Source: an uncultured Methanobrevibacter sp. (GTDB lineage Archaea > Methanobacteriota > Methanobacteria > Methanobacteriales > Methanobacteriaceae). Taken from it: a stretch of DNA of 64,000 nucleotides. How positions within the stretch are numbered: the first letter of the stretch is position 1; each line of letters opens with the position of its first letter. The translations under genes and the position numbers were made by a program. The notes under the pieces are model-generated. The model was not told the DNA's origin. It saw only the letters and a list, made by a program, of their open reading frames with translations, and searched no databases. The stretch lies in assembly GCA_900318035.1 (NCBI GenBank), contig ONJC01000019.1, positions 1 through 64,000 of the forward strand. The letters run 5' to 3'. Positions 61,639 to 64,000 of this stretch are shown in pieces.

Positions 61639-62175
61639 TTAAAATTTGAAGCAGTTTTCCTGATGGTTGTCAATAATTCCAATGGCTTCAAGATATGAAT
61701 ATATTATTGTCGGACCTACAAATTTCATTCCACGTTTTTTCAAATCTTTTGAAATGGTTTTGGACAGCTCTGATTCGGTCAGATATTCTGCTTTAATGAC
61801 CTTGCCGTCAGTAAAACCCCAAATATAATCGTCAAAGCTTCCGAACTCCTTTTGAATTTCAATGAATATCTGCGCATTATTGATGGCGGATGTTATTTTG
61901 CCCTTATGGCGGATGATTCCCTCATTTTCCCTCAGCTCATCAACTTTAACGTCATCATAACCTGCCACTTTAACAACATCAAAATCATCAAATGCCTCTT
62001 TAAAGTTTTCACGCTTTTTTAAGATAGTAATCCATGAAAGGCCTGCCTGAAAAGACTCCAGAACAAGAAATTCAAACAGTTCCTTGTCGTCATGGGTTGG
62101 AACACCCCATTCTTCATCATGATATTTTATATACACTTCATCATCGGTTACCCATTTGCATCGTTTTCGGTTCAT
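61639..62175 (-). CDS. tag: DNA-3-methyladenine glycosylase I
   Basis: A 178-residue Tag-family glycosylase that removes 3-methyladenine from alkylated DNA as the first step of base excision repair. Its pattern is clear: MNRKRCKWVTDDEVYIKYHDEEWGVPTHDDKELFEFLVLE, then SFQAGLSWITILKKRENFKEAF. Zinc ligands are an N-terminal Cys (C6) and His18 with the C-terminal His/Cys (HQENCF). The helix-hairpin-helix scaffold is present. Single gene on the minus strand, converging with the modC cluster. Confidence 0.95.
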   Translation of the reverse strand: MNRKRCKWVTDDEVYIKYHDEEWGVPTHDDKELFEFLVLESFQAGLSWITILKKRENFKEAFDDFDVVKVAGYDDVKVDELRENEGIIRHKGKITSAINNAQIFIEIQKEFGSFDDYIWGFTDGKVIKAEYLTESELSKTISKDLKKRGMKFVGPTIIYSYLEAIGIIDNHQENCFKF

Positions 62176-62332
62176 GAAGATAAATATTATTCACGTTATT
62201 TAAATATATTAAGTATTATTGATAAAAGTAATATTGTTGATACTCTAAACATTTAACTAAAAACATTTCACACACATATTGTGTCATGTAAAAAAATCAT
62301 TTATTAAAAAAAGCTATTATGAGGGATTTTGA

Positions 62333-63475
62333 ATGAATAAATTAGGTATGGGAATGATGAGGCTTCCCCTTTTGGATGAAAACGACTTTGCAAGCATTGA
62401 CTATGAACAGGTCAATAAGATGGTGGATGCGTATATGGATGCGGGATTCAATCACTTTGATACAGCATACATTTACCATGAAGGTGTAAGTGAAGATGCA
62501 TTTAAAAAATGTGTTGTTGAAAGATACCCTAGGGAATCATTTAAGATTGCAACCAAACTGCCGTTATTTGTAATTACTGAAGAATCACAGCTGGAACCGA
62601 TATTTGAAGAACAGATGAAAAAATGCGGTGTCGATTACTTTGACTATTACATGCTCCACAACGTAAGCGGATTTACAGAAGCCGCATGGAAAAACGTTGA
62701 CTTATACTCATTTATCCAAAAGAAAAAAGAGGAAGGATTCATCAAGCACATAGGAATATCCACCCACGGCAATGCGGAATTTCTCGAAGAGATCTTATTC
62801 ATGCACCCTGAGCTGGAATTTGTCCTTCTTCAGATAAATTATCTTGACTGGGAAGATGAAGGAATAGAATCAAAGAAGTGTCTGGAAATTGCAAAGAAGT
62901 ATGACAAGCAGGTAATGGTTATGGAACCATATAAAGGAGGATTTTTAGCTGACGTGCCTAAAGAAGCTGAAAAGCTCATGAAGGATTATAATCCTGACCG
63001 GTCAGTTGTTTCATGGGCAATGAGATTTGTGGCCAACCTGGATGTCTGTGTAGTTCTGACCGGTGCAAGCAATCTGGAACAGCTTGAAAACAACATTCAG
63101 GAATTTAACAATGCAGATCCGTTGAACGATGAGGAATTGAAAATCATTGAAGATGTTTCAGAGATTATCAACAGCAACATTACTGTGGACTGTACAAAAT
63201 GTAGATACTGCGTAGATTCATGTTCCGAAGACATTGACATTGCAAAAATCTTTGATTTGTACAATAAGGAGAAAATGCTTGACGATAAAACCGGATGGAC
63301 ACAATATGGAAATGCTTATCTGAATTATTCAAAGCTTCCTGACGTTGGAATTGCTTCCGACTGTATTGAGTGTGAAGTGTGCATTGAGGAATGTCCTCAG
63401 CAGATTAACATTCCGGAAGTCCTAAAGGATGTTGCGGAGATTTTTGAAACTGAAGGCTATGGTTTTGAAAATTAA
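62333..63475 (+). CDS. Aldo/keto reductase with C-terminal Fe-S domain
   Basis: A 380-residue protein. The N-terminal TIM barrel (about 1-280) has the aldo/keto reductase pattern GMGMMRLPLLDENDF, FDTAYIYHEGVSEDAFKKCV (with the catalytic Asp-Tyr-type pair) and IKHIGISTHG. The C-terminal 95 residues hold two ferredoxin-like 4Fe-4S motifs, CTKCRYCVDSC and CIECEVCIEECPQQINIP, so electrons may pass from the clusters to the active site. Archaeal and bacterial relatives of this arrangement are common; substrate unknown. A GAGGGATTTTG precedes the ATG. A strong hairpin terminator follows. Confidence 0.9.
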   Translation: MNKLGMGMMRLPLLDENDFASIDYEQVNKMVDAYMDAGFNHFDTAYIYHEGVSEDAFKKCVVERYPRESFKIATKLPLFVITEESQLEPIFEEQMKKCGVDYFDYYMLHNVSGFTEAAWKNVDLYSFIQKKKEEGFIKHIGISTHGNAEFLEEILFMHPELEFVLLQINYLDWEDEGIESKKCLEIAKKYDKQVMVMEPYKGGFLADVPKEAEKLMKDYNPDRSVVSWAMRFVANLDVCVVLTGASNLEQLENNIQEFNNADPLNDEELKIIEDVSEIINSNITVDCTKCRYCVDSCSEDIDIAKIFDLYNKEKMLDDKTGWTQYGNAYLNYSKLPDVGIASDCIECEVCIEECPQQINIPEVLKDVAEIFETEGYGFEN

Positions 63476-63776
63476 TTAAAACTTTTTTAGTGTTTTAAAT
63501 CATTATTTAAAACACATTAATTCTTATTTTGTTCGCATTGTTAATTGCAGTATTCGTATTGCTGTCTGTAAGATTTAAAAATTCGTGTGACATTAACTGC
63601 CACATGTGATGCAGTTGATATCTCTTTTTTTGAATTTGGCTGGTGATTATTGCAGGGGTCTTTTAAGTACATATTTCCGTTCCTATTGGAAATATTTTAG
63701 TTGATATAATTTAAGTTAATTTTAAAAGTAATTAAAAATATAGTTATTAATAGTTAATTTATTGAAGGTTTTTGAT
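63476..63776. other. Region before nac
   Basis: 301 AT-rich bases with the terminator of the aldo/keto reductase gene at its start and the promoter of nac near its end. No open frame or RNA feature is supported in the middle. Confidence 0.5.
63490..63531 (+). terminator. Terminator after the aldo/keto reductase gene
   Basis: An 11-bp perfect stem (GTGTTTTAAAT, loop CATT, ATTTAAAACAC) lies 15 bases past the stop codon and is followed by ATTAATTCTTATTTT. Confidence 0.7.
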
Positions 63777-64000
63777 ATGATACCTGGTATGAACAAAAAA
63801 CAAATGAAACAGATGGAAAGGCAAATGAAAAAAATGGGAATGAAAATGGAAGACCTTGAAGGTGTCCGTGAAGTAATTATCCGTTTTGATGATAAAGAAT
63901 TGATTATTGATGAACCTAGCGTAAGCTTAATGAATGTTATGGGTCAGGAAACTTACCAGATCGATGGTAAAGCCCGTGAAGTTGAACTTGAATATGAAGT
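63777..64000 (+). CDS. nac: Nascent polypeptide-associated complex protein (partial)
   Basis: The first 75 codons of archaeal NAC, which binds ribosomes and covers emerging chains. Start ATG 63777 gives MIPGMNKKQMKQMERQMKKM, then GMKMEDLEGVREVIIRFDDKELIIDEPSVSLMNVMGQETYQIDGKA, the NAC beta-barrel opening. The N-terminal Lys/Met-rich helix is typical. The gene is cut by the window edge; the UBA domain at the C-terminus lies outside. AAGG is seen upstream at a short distance. Confidence 0.93.
   Translation, partial: MIPGMNKKQMKQMERQMKKMGMKMEDLEGVREVIIRFDDKELIIDEPSVSLMNVMGQETYQIDGKAREVELEYE

Noticed and set aside
1-64000. CRISPR array or cas operon
   Set aside because: No run of short direct repeats with unique spacers is visible, and no Cas1, Cas2, Cas3 or Cas10 sequence occurs. 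The CARF-HEPN protein is the only CRISPR-related element.

Overview
The window comes from a methanogenic archaeon of the Methanobacteriaceae, most likely a Methanobrevibacter. It is AT-rich. It carries archaeal information-processing genes (TFB, archaeal DnaG, Gar1, NAC, archaeal GlyRS) and an A-type ATP synthase. It also has secreted proteins with pseudomurein-binding repeats, a thiol:fumarate reductase subunit, a 2-phosphoglycerate kinase for cyclic 2,3-diphosphoglycerate, and archaeal SepF. Many starts are preceded by GGTGA or GGAGG Shine-Dalgarno sequences, and archaeal TATA boxes are visible.

Layout: 1-1.6 kb is the end of the A-ATPase operon (atpB partial, atpD, a small membrane protein). 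1.6-5.3 kb on the minus strand has an ATP-grasp enzyme, tRNA-Gln, a DUF1284 protein, BioY and DnaG. 5.7-7.9 kb has an RraA-like protein and the gar1-tfb pair. 7.9-11.8 kb on the minus strand has a two-domain glycosyltransferase and two membrane proteins. 11.9-16.9 kb is the most unusual part. A plus-strand TSUP/TPR/CARF-HEPN RNase cluster runs head-on into a minus-strand RNA-repair cluster: tRNA-like RNA, tRNA-Leu, RlaP nucleotidyltransferase, Rnl5-type RNA ligase. 16.9-25 kb has a transglutaminase-domain surface protein, YbjQ-like proteins, TatD, UMP kinase, aquaporin and a pseudomurein-binding protein. 25.3-31.6 kb is one giant beta-helix/DUF11 adhesin broken into three reading frames. 31.9-44.7 kb is mostly housekeeping: a histone-fold-like protein, ZPR1, 2PGK, DUF1611, SepF, a TDT transporter, a FilR1-type regulator, GlyRS, dCTP deaminase, a ferredoxin, a TrmJ-like methylase and TfrB. 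45-52 kb has a YhgE/Pip membrane protein and the aryl-acid module IorAB with PaaK and an ACT protein. 52-57 kb has a TPR protein, a sodium:solute symporter with its small accessory protein, a CMD protein and a glutamate-synthase-like protein. 57.7-61.5 kb is a molybdate transporter operon with two tandem, both disrupted, modC copies. The end holds Tag glycosylase, an Fe-S aldo/keto reductase and the start of nac.

Candidate system: at 12.7-16.6 kb an RNase likely controlled by cyclic oligoadenylate (CARF-HEPN) converges on an RNA ligase/nucleotidyltransferase repair pair. Upstream of the repair pair lies a roughly 94-nt RNA element with a tRNA T-arm inside a 22-bp terminal helix. This resembles the layout of bacterial tRNA-mimicking Y RNAs. 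No CRISPR array or Ro protein gene is in the window. The structures are read directly from sequence; the functional link is inference.

Caution: the adhesin and both modC copies are broken exactly where 99- and 100-bp perfect duplications end, and all four breaks shift the frame in the same direction. This pattern looks more like repeat mis-assembly than independent mutation.
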